DNA of 64,000 nt from Dendrolimus kikuchii (Eukaryota > Arthropoda > Insecta > Lepidoptera > Lasiocampidae). Location: positions 4,875,501 through 4,939,500 of the forward strand of contig CM034411.1 of NCBI GenBank assembly GCA_019925095.2, in the 5' to 3' direction. Below the pieces are notes generated by a model. The model was given only the letters and a program-made list of their open reading frames with translations, did no database searches and was not told the origin of the DNA. Positions within the stretch are counted from its first letter, which is position 1, and each line of letters begins with the position of its first letter. Shown here one piece after another: positions 63,083 to 64,000 of this stretch. The translations under genes were made by a program, and so were the position numbers.

Positions 63083-64000
63083 AATGGCTTCTAATTGACA
63101 GCGATTTCTTATATAATGTTAACATATTTATAACTTGTTGATTTTAGCATTTAATTGTATCTTTAAAATGGTTTAGTTTGTAATATCATTATGTTGATAT
63201 GCTTTTATTAAACCGGCCATTAGTCTAGTAGAGACTTTTGTGGAGTTTGTATAATTTTATGACGATCGACGAGAGTCAAAAGAGATGTGGTCTAAAGTTT
63301 GAACATTATCAGAGCAATTGTAAGATGTAGAGTCCTATCATTTTTATTCTGCTGATTCTGCAATGACCAAGGCGAAGACGGCATATACATATGATAGAAT
63401 AAAATTGTGTGCTCTTCAAATGTCTATTTCTTGAATTGAAAGTGTATGCTCCATGGGCAACCGGGATTAAAACGTACTATCAATTTATAGACGTGCTAAC
63501 AATATTTAATGCTATCACTATAAAGAACGCTGTAAGGCTTTCAAACTAACGAGTTTTCGAACATTAGCTACTTATTTAACAACTTTCACAAAAAATCATT
63601 ATGAATTGAAATGTAACCTCTTTCTAATGCATATATGAACTCGAAATTTCAATCTCGCTTGCAAATTCTGATATCCAGTAGTAGTCTATGCAAGAACGGA
63701 GATATATTAGCAACAGCTAATTACATTAATATCGTATAAAACACTTTAACAAAAAATCCAAACAACTAACCTTTGCAAAATCCAAACACTTTCACAAAAC
63801 AGTCAACAGTTTGATATAAAATTTTAATTTTTATCTCAGAGCGTGCTACACTGTTTTTATCACTGGCAAAAAAAAATGTCACGCCAATCAATGTTCTAAA
63901 TTTGAAAGTGTCAAATCACTTTTATAGACTTTCTAGTCTACATTTTTGTTTTTTTTTAATAGTGCTGTCACATTTGTTACGCGAAGTTTTTCGTATTCCC
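63083..64000. other. AT-rich intergenic stretch to the right edge
   Basis: No repeat family or coding frame was recognised. Confidence 0.4.

Overview
This looks like nuclear DNA of a lepidopteran insect (butterfly or moth). It is AT-rich and almost free of genes. It carries repeat types that are typical of Lepidoptera: tRNA-derived SINEs ending in a 'cccagcagtgggac' type 3' end, Lep1/Helitron-like elements ending in '...GCGGG...CTAGT', R1-clade and RTE-like non-LTR retrotransposon tails, and hAT, Harbinger-like and Penelope-like debris. There are no bacterial operons, CRISPR arrays or phage genes. Family letters (A, B, C, D, E, F, G, J, K, L, M, N, O, P, Q, R, S, T) are my own labels for repeats recognised by comparing the window with itself. 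No database was searched.

Left edge (1-1150): the only convincing cellular gene is the 5' coding part of a minus-strand gene running off the left edge. It has an ATG at 515 and 171 codons open to base 1, GC-rich and Pro/Glu-rich, and I do not recognise the protein. Upstream lies a dense CpG-rich block with a GAGA-type (CT)n run, presumably the promoter and 5'UTR. About 62 kb then follows with no convincing gene.

Regions: 1.2-6.9 kb has RTE-like copy K1, a SINE (C1), a poly(A)-tailed insert and a Penelope-like piece. 7-8.7 kb has K2, an R1-clade 3' end with a 15-bp target duplication inside another repeat, and an RTE-like tail. 9-16 kb is AT-rich with scattered SINE and LINE scraps. 16-18.2 kb has a foldback, a three-unit tandem array and a 91-bp hairpin inserted in that array. 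19.9-24.5 kb is a nested cluster (K3 inside an E LINE; a hAT element with TIRs and an 8-bp duplication holding another E LINE; flanking inverted arms; a RT C-terminal ORF). 25-28 kb has R1-like, T, L and D repeats and a solo LTR. 28.67-28.96 kb is a 300-bp CA/TG microsatellite. 29-35.5 kb is rich in A, B, F and G repeats, with a perfect 46-bp foldback at 35.25 kb. 36-46 kb has seven K copies of differing age, Helitron-like pieces and nested LINEs. 46-50 kb has a D repeat, GC islets and a second solo LTR. 50.3-51.4 kb is a fully dated nested insertion stack. 52-63 kb is again A/G/F/K rich, with a SINE nested in an A repeat.

Most informative signals: (1) a 5'-truncated RTE-like family (K) with eleven copies keeping perfect or near-perfect 8-13 bp target duplications, so it was recently active; (2) 91-97 bp hairpin mini-elements of Penelope-like type with 9-14 bp duplications and a hammerhead-like CGAAACGTC core in longer relatives; (3) foldback pairs of family A, one with shared private variants in both arms; (4) family A in antisense carries a built-in polypyrimidine-TTGCAG splice-acceptor look-alike. 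No host genes other than the left-edge exon can be supported.
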